Origin: an uncultured Lachnospiraceae bacterium
GTDB taxonomy: Bacteria; Bacillota; Clostridia; Lachnospirales; Lachnospiraceae
NCBI GenBank assembly: GCA_947630485.1
Contig: CANRHU010000016.1
Span: forward strand, 1 to 50,706
Direction of reading: 5' to 3'
DNA length: 50,706 nucleotides
This document shows, one piece after another, positions 1 through 7,316 of this stretch. The position numbers were made by a program, and so were the translations under genes. A model generated the notes under the pieces. It was given only the letters and a program-made list of their open reading frames with translations, made no database searches and had not been told where the DNA came from. Position 1 is the stretch's first letter, and every line of letters starts with the position of its first letter.

Positions 1-362
1 GCGGCTCCAAAAAATCCCATATCATCGGTTTTCTTTGTTACGGTCAAGTTATAAATAATATAACCATTCCCATCAAATATTCCAGTGAAGGGCTCGTCAG
101 AATTTCCTATTGGCATCCATTCATCTGACAAGGTAATATCATGATCTAAAATATAGTTGCCAGATAATGGATACTGCTTTCCGATAACCTGTAAATCCTC
201 TTCGGTTGTGAGTAAATAATATTCTTCGTTATCAACCGTAGTTGTTTCCAACACGTGGCCGGCACTATCTTGTGCAGAAGCCTGTGGCGTTGTCTGTACT
301 TCACACCCGCTGCTAAACAAAAGAAGTCCACAACATAATACGGCTGCAAAAGATTTTTTCAT
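1..362 (-). CDS. GLUG-like surface lipoprotein, 5' part only (runs off left edge)
   Basis: Leftward reading frame open from an ATG at 362 to the window edge, about 120 codons. The start is supported by an AGGAG site at 370-374 with 7-nt spacing. The first 20 residues are a lipoprotein signal peptide (MKKS, hydrophobic stretch, then SSGC with Cys20 as the lipid attachment site). After a Thr/Gln/Ser-rich linker comes a segment with PIGNSDEPFTGIFDGNGYII, NLTV and MGFFGA, the look of a GLUG-type beta-solenoid repeat found in clostridial surface proteins. The C-terminal part is outside the window, so the role (adhesin, degradative enzyme) cannot be told. AT-richer than most neighbours. Confidence 0.8.
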   Translation of the reverse strand, partial: MKKSFAAVLCCGLLLFSSGCEVQTTPQASAQDSAGHVLETTTVDNEEYYLLTTEEDLQVIGKQYPLSGNYILDHDITLSDEWMPIGNSDEPFTGIFDGNGYIIYNLTVTKKTDDMGFFGA

Positions 363-396
363 TTTGTCTCTCCTGTTCTGTCCACATGTTTTAAAC

Positions 397-425
397 ATTA
401 TATCACTATCGGAATCAAATGGGAA
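397..425 (-). promoter_or_regulatory. Sigma-A-type promoter of the left-edge lipoprotein
   Basis: On the minus strand TTCCCA (420-425) and TATAAT (397-402) are separated by 17 bp. A perfect inverted repeat, ATGTTT-T-AAACAT, at 86-98 bases past position 300 (386-398) overlaps the expected transcription start and could be an operator; that role is inferred only. Confidence 0.55.
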
Positions 426-464
426 CTTGCTTTTTTCGGGAAAGGCTTCTATGCGATAAAAGTA

Positions 465-493
465 TTGAATTCCGTTTCGAAAAGTTGGATAAT
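465..493 (+). promoter_or_regulatory. Promoter of the toxin-antitoxin pair
   Basis: TTGAAT (465-470), 17-bp spacer, GATAAT (488-493). It sits 41 bp before the antitoxin ATG and argues against using the in-frame TTG at 465 as a start. The spacer contains the palindrome TTTCGAAA, a candidate site for autoregulation. Confidence 0.5.
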
Positions 494-533
494 AAGAAGA
501 GTTAAAAAGTTTTCATGGGAGGGAGATGAGTAC

Positions 534-824
534 ATGGATCATAAGAATGATTCAAACAGGAAGCAGGGAGCTAAGGAAGGTATTTTAAAGGGCTTCTACG
601 AGGCGCTGAAGGAGCAGGAAAACAAGGCGCCCGCGCCCAATGAGCTGGATTCTACCTGCGGTGTCGCTGACGATGAGTTCGTCCGGCGTTTCCGTGAGGT
701 GATCCGGCAGGAAAATGAGACGAACCGGAGCCAGGGACTGCCGGTTACCGGCTATGACTATGAGAAAAAAGCGTCCTATATAGAATATCCGGACGGGAGG
801 CGAGTATATGGAGATGAAACCTGA
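534..824 (+). CDS. Putative antitoxin partnered with a zeta-type toxin
   Basis: A 96-residue, highly charged protein (MDHKNDSNRKQG..., ending YPDGRRVYGDET) with no signal peptide or membrane segment. I do not recognise a named family. The start is the ATG at 534, preceded by a GGAGGG site about 11 nt upstream; the longer reading from TTG 465 would begin inside the promoter. The stop overlaps the downstream zeta-type kinase gene by 17 bp, the usual arrangement of an antitoxin translated just before its toxin. A short acidic and basic, probably helical body followed by a Tyr/Pro/Gly tail would suit a toxin-wrapping antitoxin. Function is inferred from position only; a small regulator or accessory protein remains possible. 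Confidence 0.65.
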   Translation: MDHKNDSNRKQGAKEGILKGFYEALKEQENKAPAPNELDSTCGVADDEFVRRFREVIRQENETNRSQGLPVTGYDYEKKASYIEYPDGRRVYGDET

Positions 825-1371
825 AATCATCGTTTTCGCGGGGCCGAACGGCAGCGGTAAAAGCACGGTCACAAAGACCGCAAAGCTCATCCGGCCATAC
901 ATTAACGCGGACGACATCAAGAGGGCGACTGAGTGTACAGATCTGGAAGCTGCCGAGCTTGCAGAGGATATGCGGGAATATGCGCTGGATATCCATAAGA
1001 GCTTTACATTTGAGACAGTAATGTCCACACACCGCAACATCAATCTGCTGCGCAGGGCGAAGGAGCAGGGCTATTTTATCCGGTGTATCTATGTGCTGAC
1101 CTCGGACGTGAATATCAATATTCACCGTGTGATGCGCAGGTTCGCCTCTGGCGGACACGGCGTTCCAAAGGAGAAGATCAGAGAAAGGTATGTCCGCGCG
1201 CTCAGTCTGATCCCGGAGCTGCTGGAGATATGCGATATCTGCCATATTTACGATAACACGGATATTCCCTTCCGGATCCTCAAGAAGAGAAAGACGGAGT
1301 ATTTTTACTGGGAGAATGAATTCTGGAGTAAAGCGGATATCGCGAAGCTGATAGGCCGCGAACTCGAATGA
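808..1371 (+). CDS. Zeta-toxin-family / COG4185-type P-loop kinase (toxin)
   Basis: 187 residues. Walker A motif AGPNGSGKST at 11-20, NADD at 33-36, FETVMST at 68-74, and a GGHGVP segment (115-120) followed by KIRERYVRA. These are hallmarks of the zeta-toxin/predicted ABC-type ATPase group, single-domain P-loop kinases that in characterised zeta toxins phosphorylate UDP-N-acetylglucosamine and block cell-wall synthesis. The start at 808 has a GGGAGG site 7 nt upstream; ATG 814 is an in-frame alternative. It overlaps the preceding putative antitoxin, so the two are probably one operon. The toxin assignment is family- and context-based; some members act as harmless nucleotide kinases. Confidence 0.8.
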   Translation: MEMKPEIIVFAGPNGSGKSTVTKTAKLIRPYINADDIKRATECTDLEAAELAEDMREYALDIHKSFTFETVMSTHRNINLLRRAKEQGYFIRCIYVLTSDVNINIHRVMRRFASGGHGVPKEKIRERYVRALSLIPELLEICDICHIYDNTDIPFRILKKRKTEYFYWENEFWSKADIAKLIGRELE

Positions 1372-1440
1372 GCGGACTGCGGGGGCTGGATTAGCAGGAT
1401 AATATAACATACCTTCCATTTCGCAGCCCCGCACAGTCGC
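1372..1440. terminator. Long imperfect hairpin between convergent genes
   Basis: Arms at 1372-1388 and 1424-1440 pair almost completely (GCGGACTG/CAGTCGC and GCGGGG/CCCCGC with small bulges) around a 35-nt AT-rich loop. It starts directly after the toxin stop codon and lies before the 3' end of the leftward esterase gene. There is no clear T-run on either side, so termination is only a plausible reading. Confidence 0.4.
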
Positions 1441-1515
1441 CATATTTGAACGATGTGGATATGACACGGCTTTTTTGAGGGCCCGTATCATCGTACGCTT
1501 CTGCCGGACGCGGCT

Positions 1516-2367
1516 TTATTTCGTCCTGAAAAACACTGGCAGCACGTTATAAAGATCCGTCTGCCATGCCTTCATATCATGGACACCTCCTGGGATCGTC
1601 ATAAAGAAATAATTTTTTCCCTTCTCAAGCTGCGGACACACAGCCTCTGTCCTATTCATGATATCGATATGCTCAGCGTAAGCGATATCCTTGTCGCCGT
1701 TGCAGCAGAACATGCACTTCAGATCCAGCCCCTTCTTCTCGCCTTCCGCAAGTGCCTCGCAAATCCGCTTCACTTCTGCCTCCCGGCTCCCTTTCGGCCC
1801 TGCGCAGCCTGAGAACGGTCCGTACCAGGCGAAAAGATCAAAATTGCTGTAAAGGGCGGCGCGATAAGTCGTCATTGAACCCAAGGAAAGTCCCGCGAAC
1901 GCACGATGCGCGCGGGTTCTGATAAGATTTTCCTCCGACACATTGCCGCCCGCATAAGTAGAGAACACCTTCTCTGCTGCCGGGATCAAGTCGCGGCGAA
2001 GTTCATACTTAAAATGCTCCGTCACATCCTCGCTGATCTCCTTCGTCGGTCCATTGCGATAAAATGTGGGAGTCACGATGATACATGGCAGGCAGAGTCC
2101 GTCCGCAATCATATTATCAATCATCGTAACCGTCTCCGGAAATTGTTTAAGCCACCAGTCCTCATTCTCCCCACCGCCATGAAGGAGATACAGGATATCA
2201 TACGGTTTCTCCATGGTATAACCATAGGGCAGATAGACCCACGCGCTCTTCTTCAGGGGTTCGCTTTTCTCATCATAGGTCTGCGTATCATATGTAAATC
2301 GTACGACCTCGCCCCTGGCGGATGGCACCCTAAACATTGTTTCCGGGATTTGGTAAGTAAATTCCAT
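1516..2367 (-). CDS. Alpha/beta-hydrolase esterase, CE1/esterase-D-like
   Basis: 283 residues, cytoplasmic (no signal peptide). It has the alpha/beta-hydrolase hallmarks: oxyanion motif HGGG at 63-66, nucleophile elbow GLSLG with Ser161, an acidic residue in NGDKD (225 or 227) and His263 in GGVHDMKAW. The N-terminal beta-strand region (WVYLPYGY) and overall layout resemble carbohydrate esterase family 1 / feruloyl-esterase-like proteins that remove acyl groups from plant polysaccharides or their fragments; without a secretion signal it would act on imported oligosaccharides. The start has an AAGGAGAT site. The gene stands alone but is followed upstream by DJ-1 and flavoprotein genes on the same strand. 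The substrate is not determined. Confidence 0.85.
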   Translation of the reverse strand: MEFTYQIPETMFRVPSARGEVVRFTYDTQTYDEKSEPLKKSAWVYLPYGYTMEKPYDILYLLHGGGENEDWWLKQFPETVTMIDNMIADGLCLPCIIVTPTFYRNGPTKEISEDVTEHFKYELRRDLIPAAEKVFSTYAGGNVSEENLIRTRAHRAFAGLSLGSMTTYRAALYSNFDLFAWYGPFSGCAGPKGSREAEVKRICEALAEGEKKGLDLKCMFCCNGDKDIAYAEHIDIMNRTEAVCPQLEKGKNYFFMTIPGGVHDMKAWQTDLYNVLPVFFRTK

Positions 2368-2477
2368 GGCGACTGATCTCCTTTTCTAAACATAGATAAA
2401 CGATTTCTGCCATGCGATGCTTTCATCCAGCACAAAGAAAACCTTTCCCCAAGCAGTCCCGCACGGCTTCTCTCCAA

Positions 2478-3032
2478 TCAACGGTAGACGATCTGCGCTG
2501 CGATCTCATCCGCCTTCTCCTGCCCGCAGCAAACAGAGACGATCGCCAAACCGAACGGAATCGAGCAGCCCATACCCCGGCCGGTAATCACCGTACCGGA
2601 AATAACCGCCGGTTCGCGAACCAGTTCCGCCTTCGCCTCCGTCAAATGCGACTCAAACGTGGGATAGCAGCACGCTTTCTTCCCCGTCAGAATCCCCCGG
2701 TGAGCCAGGATACTGGGTGCGGCGCAGATCGCAGCCACATATTTCCCCTCCCGGTAAAATGCGTCGATCTGCTCCATCAGCGGCACACACTTCTCCAGAT
2801 TCATGGTTCCCAGCTTGCCGCCCGGCAGGATCAGCATCTCCATGGAGGCGAAATCCGTCTCCGAAAGCACCTGATCTGCCGTCACCCGGATACCGTGAGA
2901 ACCTTTCACCATCGCGGTATCATTGATGGACACCATCGTAATGTCCAGACCGGCTCGGCGGCAAATATCCACCACAGTCAGTCCCTCGATCTCCTCGAAG
3001 CCGTCCGCCAGAAAAATTGCCAACTTGTTCAT
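2478..3032 (-). CDS. DJ-1/PfpI family protein
   Basis: 184 residues from the chosen ATG. MNKLAIFLADGFEEIE at the N-terminus, PGG at 70-72 and the nucleophile elbow AAICAAPSI with Cys103 are diagnostic of the DJ-1/PfpI/ThiJ superfamily; a conserved Glu in FEEIE positions the cysteine. Bacterial members include protein/nucleotide deglycases, chaperones and glyoxalases, so the precise reaction is open. An upstream ATG 3 codons earlier and a longer frame to 3092 exist, but only the ATG at 3032 has correct spacing to AAAGGGG and gives the family's usual length. An 82-bp gap separates it from the flavoprotein gene, so co-transcription is likely. Confidence 0.88.
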   Translation of the reverse strand: MNKLAIFLADGFEEIEGLTVVDICRRAGLDITMVSINDTAMVKGSHGIRVTADQVLSETDFASMEMLILPGGKLGTMNLEKCVPLMEQIDAFYREGKYVAAICAAPSILAHRGILTGKKACCYPTFESHLTEAKAELVREPAVISGTVITGRGMGCSIPFGLAIVSVCCGQEKADEIAAQIVYR

Positions 3033-3114
3033 TCTAAACATACCCCTTTCTCTATGCAGAGATTCCGCTCTGACAACAATTTTTTCCCGCACTTCTCTGC
3101 CGCTTTCCGCGCTG

Positions 3115-3732
3115 TCACCGTATAAAATGCGTCGATACCCGCGCCTCTGTCTCCGGCAATCCGTATTTCTCTTTCCCCAGAGCGATGCTCCTCATTAAAA
3201 ACGTCATATTCCGTGCCAGGGTCCGCATCGTCTGCATTCCTTCGCCGTCCTGCTCCGCCTCGCCAGGCGCGCGGCCATGAACGCTGTTCCAGTACTGGCT
3301 GGACGCCACCGGCATACCGCTGATGGTAAAATATTTGTTCAGCTCGTCAAATGTGGCAGATAACCCGCCGCGGCGGGCGACAGCAACAGCCGCGCCTACC
3401 TTCATCGTCTTATCAAAGCCGGTACTGTAAAACAGCCGATCCAGGCATGCGATCAGCGTGGCGTTCGCGGATGCGTAATACACCGGACTGCCCACCACCA
3501 GGCCATCTGCCGCCTCAAATTTGGGGGCCAGTTCATTGACCGCGTCGGCAAAGACACATTTGCCGTTCTTATAGCAGGAGCCGCAGGCGATACAGCCTCG
3601 GATATCCTGATTGCCAATGCAGATCAGCTCTGTCTCGATTCCAGCCTTCTCAAACTCCTTCTCCATCTCATGCAGCGCCAGATAGGTATTACCTTTGGCG
3701 TGCGGGGAACCGTTCAACATCAATACTTTCAT
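3115..3732 (-). CDS. Flavodoxin-like NAD(P)H-dependent FMN reductase / iron-sulfur flavoprotein
   Basis: 205 residues. LNGSPHAKGNT (6-16) is the FMN phosphate-binding loop of flavodoxin-fold reductases; CIACGSCYKNGKC supplies cysteines 47, 50, 53 and 59 in the compact pattern of the iron-sulfur flavoproteins of strict anaerobes; GSPVYYASANATL is the second flavin loop. Such proteins transfer electrons or reduce quinones, azo compounds or oxygen species. The AGGAGGT site 9 nt before ATG 3732 fixes the start. It probably heads a leftward unit with the DJ-1 gene, a pairing that suggests electrophile or oxidative stress defence (inference). Confidence 0.88.
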   Translation of the reverse strand: MKVLMLNGSPHAKGNTYLALHEMEKEFEKAGIETELICIGNQDIRGCIACGSCYKNGKCVFADAVNELAPKFEAADGLVVGSPVYYASANATLIACLDRLFYSTGFDKTMKVGAAVAVARRGGLSATFDELNKYFTISGMPVASSQYWNSVHGRAPGEAEQDGEGMQTMRTLARNMTFLMRSIALGKEKYGLPETEARVSTHFIR

Positions 3733-4068
3733 TAAAATGACCTCCTGTGGACGAAATCTTTGCCGCCATACTTTCCTCTGTCAAGCGGAGTCCGCGCCCG
3801 CGCAAAAGATCAGGGGAAGCCGGCTTTCTTATTTTTTCATTTTACCATAATCATGCGGAAACCGCCAGACCTAATATGCGGCGTGTGAAGCCTGCTATTC
3901 ACCGATTTTCCGGAGAAATATTAAATCTTCCGAAAAAATCACGCATAATGGTTGCCATTTCCCCTTAAAGTCGATAAAATAATAAGAACCTGCCGACGAA
4001 ACTTGCCTGCCGGAACGGCTAATCCGGCTGCCGCGTGATAGGAACATAGCAGAAAGAGGAGATCAGAC
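3733..4068. other. Intergenic region between divergent units
   Basis: 336 bp between the leftward flavoprotein gene and the rightward aspartate-dehydrogenase-like gene. It contains the rightward promoter at 3952-3980 and an AT-rich stretch at 3825-3850. An open frame at 3747-3968 has no ribosome site or recognisable content. Nothing else seen. Confidence 0.6.
3952..3980 (+). promoter_or_regulatory. Promoter of the aspartate-dehydrogenase-like gene
   Basis: TTGCCA (3952-3957), 17-bp spacer, TAAAAT (3975-3980); about 88 bp upstream of the ATG. The 13-bp repeat found at the next promoter (4928-4963) is absent here, so the two units need not share a regulator. Confidence 0.6.
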
Positions 4069-4869
4069 ATGAAACAAGTTATTATCATCGGGTGCGGAAC
4101 TCTGGGAAAAACCATTATCAGAGGAATCATAGAAAAACTCGGCGATTTCTATAAAATCACAGCCGTTTGCGATGCGCTTGAGGAGCAGGCCCGGGAAATG
4201 GCTTCTTTCGCTCATGCCGATATCGTCACATCCGCAGATGAAATCATAGCCCAAAAACCAGATTACGTAATAGAAGCCGCTTCCAAAAAGGTAGTGGAAG
4301 ATTTCGCTCCGTCTATTCTTCAGGCAGGCATCGATATGATCATCCTGTCCGTCGGCGCGCTGGCAGACGCCGCTCTCCTTAAGACTATCCGCCAGGCCGG
4401 ACAGACCGGAAACGCCAAGCTCTATATCGCAAGCGGCGCCGTTGGAGGCTTCGACCTGATGCGGGCTGTTCGTTTCGGCGGTCTTGCGTATGCGGAGATC
4501 CATACAAGCAAGAATCCCCGTTCTTTAAACGGCGCCCCTTATTTAAACGGCGCACAGCTGCCTCCGGATGAGGAGATATGTGTGTTTGACGGCAACGCCC
4601 GCGAAGCGATCCAAGGCTTTCCGCAAAATGTCAATGTTTCCGTTTCCACTGCCCTTGCTACTCTCGGCGTCGACAACACGCATGTGAAGATCAGCAGCAT
4701 CCCCGGCGCGACGTGCAATACCCACGAGATTCACCTGGGCGGAGAATTCGGCGATATTGATATCCGGGTCAGAGTTCACCCGGACAAGGCCAATCCGAAA
4801 TCCTCCACTTTGGCGGCGTGGAGTATCCTGGCGTTGTTAGAACGTCTTACCCAGACGATTGTGATCTGA
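4069..4869 (+). CDS. nadX: L-aspartate dehydrogenase family protein (DUF108)
   Basis: 266 residues, the family's usual length. The N-terminus has the dinucleotide-binding loop GCGTLGKT (8-15). The C-terminal domain carries the hallmarks FPQNVNVSVSTALATLG (184-200), His219 in TCNTHEIHLGGEFG, and NPKSS (242-246). Characterised members oxidise L-aspartate with NAD(P) to iminoaspartate, for NAD synthesis or aspartate turnover. Here no nadA or nadC is next to it; instead the following genes encode a Rid protein, a regulator, a class V PLP enzyme and an amino-acid symporter, so a catabolic or imine-reducing role on a related amino acid is possible (inference). It has its own promoter and terminator. 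RBS GAGGAG, 7-nt spacing. Confidence 0.85.
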   Translation: MKQVIIIGCGTLGKTIIRGIIEKLGDFYKITAVCDALEEQAREMASFAHADIVTSADEIIAQKPDYVIEAASKKVVEDFAPSILQAGIDMIILSVGALADAALLKTIRQAGQTGNAKLYIASGAVGGFDLMRAVRFGGLAYAEIHTSKNPRSLNGAPYLNGAQLPPDEEICVFDGNAREAIQGFPQNVNVSVSTALATLGVDNTHVKISSIPGATCNTHEIHLGGEFGDIDIRVRVHPDKANPKSSTLAAWSILALLERLTQTIVI

Positions 4870-4883
4870 AAATATGCTTGTAA

Positions 4884-4914
4884 AGACAGAGACATTTCCT
4901 TGTCTCTGTTTTTT
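4884..4914 (+). terminator. Rho-independent terminator after the aspartate-dehydrogenase-like gene
   Basis: Perfect 9-bp stem ACAGAGACA (4886-4894) / TGTCTCTGT (4901-4909), 6-nt loop, then a run of six or more T. It separates this gene from the Rid operon. Confidence 0.9.
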
Positions 4915-4927
4915 GTTGCCTTTCTAT

Positions 4928-4963
4928 ACATTTTGTCGAAATGCATTTAAACATTTTGTTGAA
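4928..4963 (+). promoter_or_regulatory. Direct repeat upstream of the Rid operon promoter (candidate operator)
   Basis: ACATTTTGTCGAA (4928-4940) and ACATTTTGTTGAA (4951-4963) match at 12 of 13 positions and are 23 bp apart start to start, about two helical turns. The second copy ends 14 bp before the -35 box. The nearest candidate ligand is the YheO/DauR-type regulator encoded in the same operon (inference). Confidence 0.55.
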
Positions 4964-4977
4964 TTAAAAAAATAATC

Positions 4978-5005
4978 TTGTAATTATTTGAAAATATGAT
5001 ATACT
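4978..5005 (+). promoter_or_regulatory. Promoter of the Rid-regulator-PLP enzyme-symporter operon
   Basis: TTGTAA (4978-4983), 16-bp spacer, TATACT (5000-5005), 52 bp before the Rid start codon. Confidence 0.7.
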
Positions 5006-5057
5006 ATTTGTACAAGCAATGGCAGCCAGGTGAAATTTGCAGAAAAGGGGGTGAATT

Positions 5058-5441
5058 ATGAGCGGAAAAGTGCAGATTGTCACGAACAATGCTCCTTCCC
5101 CGGCAGGGCCATATTCACAGGGACTGATCACGGAACATCTGGTATTTGTATCCGGACAGCGCCCTGTAGATCCCGCGACCGGAGAAGTTAAGCATGGGGT
5201 CAAGGAGCAAACCCGTCAGGTGCTGACGAACATTGAAAGTGTACTGAAGGAGGCCGGATGTACTCTGGCAGATCTAGTCAGAACCACCGTTTATCTGTCG
5301 GACATTTCCTATTTTAACGAAATGAACGAAGTTTATCGCGAGATGGTTCCGGAACCCTTCCCAACGCGGACAACCTTCGGTGCACAGCTGAGAGGAATCC
5401 TGATCGAAATCGACGCAATCGCAGTGAAAGGTGGCAAGTAG
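5058..5441 (+). CDS. Rid family (RidA/YjgF/UK114-like) protein
   Basis: 127 residues, the full single-domain length. APSPAGPYSQG near the N-terminus, SGQRPVDPATGE, and the C-terminal FPTRTTFGAQL...IEIDAIAV identify the family. RidA proper hydrolyses reactive imines/enamines released by PLP enzymes, using an arginine (Arg105 in E. coli, in VARLP). Here the same segment reads GAQLRG and is about two residues shorter, so the catalytic arginine seems to be missing or displaced; this protein may belong to a non-canonical Rid subfamily. RBS GGGGGTG just upstream. First gene of an operon ending at 8525, only 4 bp before the regulator gene. Confidence 0.9.
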   Translation: MSGKVQIVTNNAPSPAGPYSQGLITEHLVFVSGQRPVDPATGEVKHGVKEQTRQVLTNIESVLKEAGCTLADLVRTTVYLSDISYFNEMNEVYREMVPEPFPTRTTFGAQLRGILIEIDAIAVKGGK

Positions 5442-5445
5442 CAGC

Positions 5446-6099
5446 ATGAACAGCGTCAAAGAAATTTTACCGGTATTGGAGACTATAGTTGCTGGCCTGG
5501 GAAAGCATTTCGGCGAATCTGTGGAGTTCGTCGTCCATGATTACAATGAAGATTTTTCCAGAACCATCGTCGCAATCTCCAACGGGAATGTAACCAAAAG
5601 AACGGTTGGCGACAGCGGAACCGTTATCGGCTTAAAACTCCTTACAGGCAAGCAGGAGGAAAGCGGAAAATTCGGTTATGTCTCCCAGACCAAAGACGGC
5701 CGGTACCTGAAGTCAAGTACGATTTATCTGAAAAACGACGAAGATGAGATTATAGGCTCCCTGTGCGTCAACTGCGATATCACCGACGCAATGGTCGCCC
5801 AGAATTTCATAAACAGCTACGTCGGCACAAGCGGAAATTCGCCGGTAGAGGCTACCGTATATAACAACGTTGACGACCTGCTGATCTCCCTGATCAACGA
5901 GTCCATCAACTATGTCGGCACGCCTGTCGCGCTGATGAACCGCGAACAAAAGGTGAAGGGCATCCGTTATCTAAACAACAAAGGGGCCTTCAAAATCAAA
6001 AACGCCAGCGTAGTTATTTCCCAATATTATGATGTATCACGTTACACGATCTACAACTACATCAATGACTCTCAGAATTCCGAAGTAACAGATATCTGA
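5446..6099 (+). CDS. YheO/DauR-type transcriptional regulator (PAS-like + HTH)
   Basis: 217 residues. The N-terminal half (LPVLETIVAGLGKHFGESVE..., VVHDY, then IGSLCVNCDIT) is the YheO-like PAS domain; the C-terminal part (KGIRYLNNKGAFKIKNAS, then VVISQYYDVSRYTIYNYIND) is the family's helix-turn-helix. Members include DauR of Pseudomonas aeruginosa, a repressor of D-arginine catabolism, and they often lie beside Rid and amino-acid genes. The ATG at 5446 is chosen over the GTG at 5431 because the AAAGGTGG site is too close to the GTG. It probably controls this operon through the direct repeat at 4928-4963 (inference). Confidence 0.88.
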   Translation: MNSVKEILPVLETIVAGLGKHFGESVEFVVHDYNEDFSRTIVAISNGNVTKRTVGDSGTVIGLKLLTGKQEESGKFGYVSQTKDGRYLKSSTIYLKNDEDEIIGSLCVNCDITDAMVAQNFINSYVGTSGNSPVEATVYNNVDDLLISLINESINYVGTPVALMNREQKVKGIRYLNNKGAFKIKNASVVISQYYDVSRYTIYNYINDSQNSEVTDI

Positions 6100-6121
6100 G
6101 AGCCGGAATCCGGAGGTAACG

Positions 6122-7288
6122 ATGTTAAATCAGAAACTGATCGATGAAGAGTTTTCCTTTCTGGGAGACGGTATTTTCTTAAACGTGTCGTCTGTCGTGA
6201 TGCCGCCGATACGCGTCCAAAAAGCCTATGAAAGCTTCATGTCGGATTACATCTCCAATTACGGTGATGATATCGTACCAAAGGCATGGAGTATTGTGGA
6301 GGACACCCGCCTCAAGGCCGCGAAGCTGATCAACGCCGCGGATCCGCTGGAGATCGCTTTTGTCAAAAATACCTGCGAAGGCGTTTCCATCCTGGCAGAC
6401 GGTTATCCCTTCCAGGCCGGCGATAACGTAGTCGTCGCGGATCAGGAACATCAGGCGAACCTCTTCCCCTGGATCAATCTGCACCAGCGCAAGAACGTGG
6501 ATCTCCACGTCGTAAAAAGCCGCAACAGGGAAATATGGGCTGATGATATGATCGCCGCCATCGACGAAAGAACCCGCATACTCACCGTATCTGCGGTTCA
6601 GTTCAGCACCGGATTTTTCGCCGATCTGTATAAGCTCGGCAAGGCCTGCCATGAGAAAGGCGTTATCTTCATGGTGGATGGTATCCAGGCGCTCGGCCGC
6701 CTGAACATCGATGTTCAGGCCATGAATATCGACTGGCTTGTGGCCGGCACCAATAAAGGGCTTCTGGGTACGCTTGGCGCGGGTCTCGTCTACTGCCGTC
6801 AGGATCTGGTAGAGAAGATCATTCCTCCTTACGCTTCCTATCAAAGCGTAGTGAGTCACGTGTCTCCTCCCGCCATCACGACGAATTTCGAATATCTGGA
6901 ATGGTATTCCAACGCCAGACGTTTCGAATCCGGCAACTTAAGCTACAATTGCATCCTGGCCATTAACAAGGGAATGGAACTGCTTCTGGAACTGGGTATC
7001 GACAATATTGAAGAACATGTCCGCGGATTGGAACATTATCTTCGGGAGAAACTGTCCGATCTGACCCTTCCGGTCGTACAGGCCGCAAATGACAAAAACT
7101 GGGGTGGTGTCGTGTGCGTCTACTATCCGCCGCAGGCAGATGAACAGGTTATAGAAATACTGAAGAGATACAAAATCCACTGCACGATGCGGGGCGGCTA
7201 CATTCGTCTTGGTCTGGATTTCTATAACACCTATGACCAGATGGATATCGTTTCCGAAGCGCTGCATGAAGTCAGCCAAATCAAATAA
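6122..7288 (+). CDS. Class V aminotransferase-fold PLP enzyme
   Basis: 388 residues. MVDGIQALG with Asp186 (pyridine nitrogen) and Gln189, GTNKG with the PLP-binding Lys212, RFESGN (267-272), and a C-terminal RGGYIRLGLDFYNTYDQMD are typical of the class V fold (cysteine desulfurase, isopenicillin N epimerase, kynureninase and relatives). The extended loop carrying the catalytic cysteine of SufS-type desulfurases is absent; Cys354 in IHCTMRGG is in a different setting. No suf or isc gene is nearby, so it is more likely a lyase, epimerase or transaminase for the amino acid taken up by the next gene's transporter. Operon member, 22 bp after the regulator gene, GGAGG RBS. Confidence 0.87.
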   Translation: MLNQKLIDEEFSFLGDGIFLNVSSVVMPPIRVQKAYESFMSDYISNYGDDIVPKAWSIVEDTRLKAAKLINAADPLEIAFVKNTCEGVSILADGYPFQAGDNVVVADQEHQANLFPWINLHQRKNVDLHVVKSRNREIWADDMIAAIDERTRILTVSAVQFSTGFFADLYKLGKACHEKGVIFMVDGIQALGRLNIDVQAMNIDWLVAGTNKGLLGTLGAGLVYCRQDLVEKIIPPYASYQSVVSHVSPPAITTNFEYLEWYSNARRFESGNLSYNCILAINKGMELLLELGIDNIEEHVRGLEHYLREKLSDLTLPVVQAANDKNWGGVVCVYYPPQADEQVIEILKRYKIHCTMRGGYIRLGLDFYNTYDQMDIVSEALHEVSQIK

Positions 7289-7316
7289 CTTCAATCAACA
7301 CAGGAGGTAAATGAGT

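Noticed and set aside
465..533. TTG start for the putative antitoxin
   Set aside because: Would lie within the promoter; ATG 534 has the ribosome site.
3747..3968. Small rightward frame in the intergenic region
   Set aside because: No ribosome site; overlaps the promoter of the next gene; no recognisable content.
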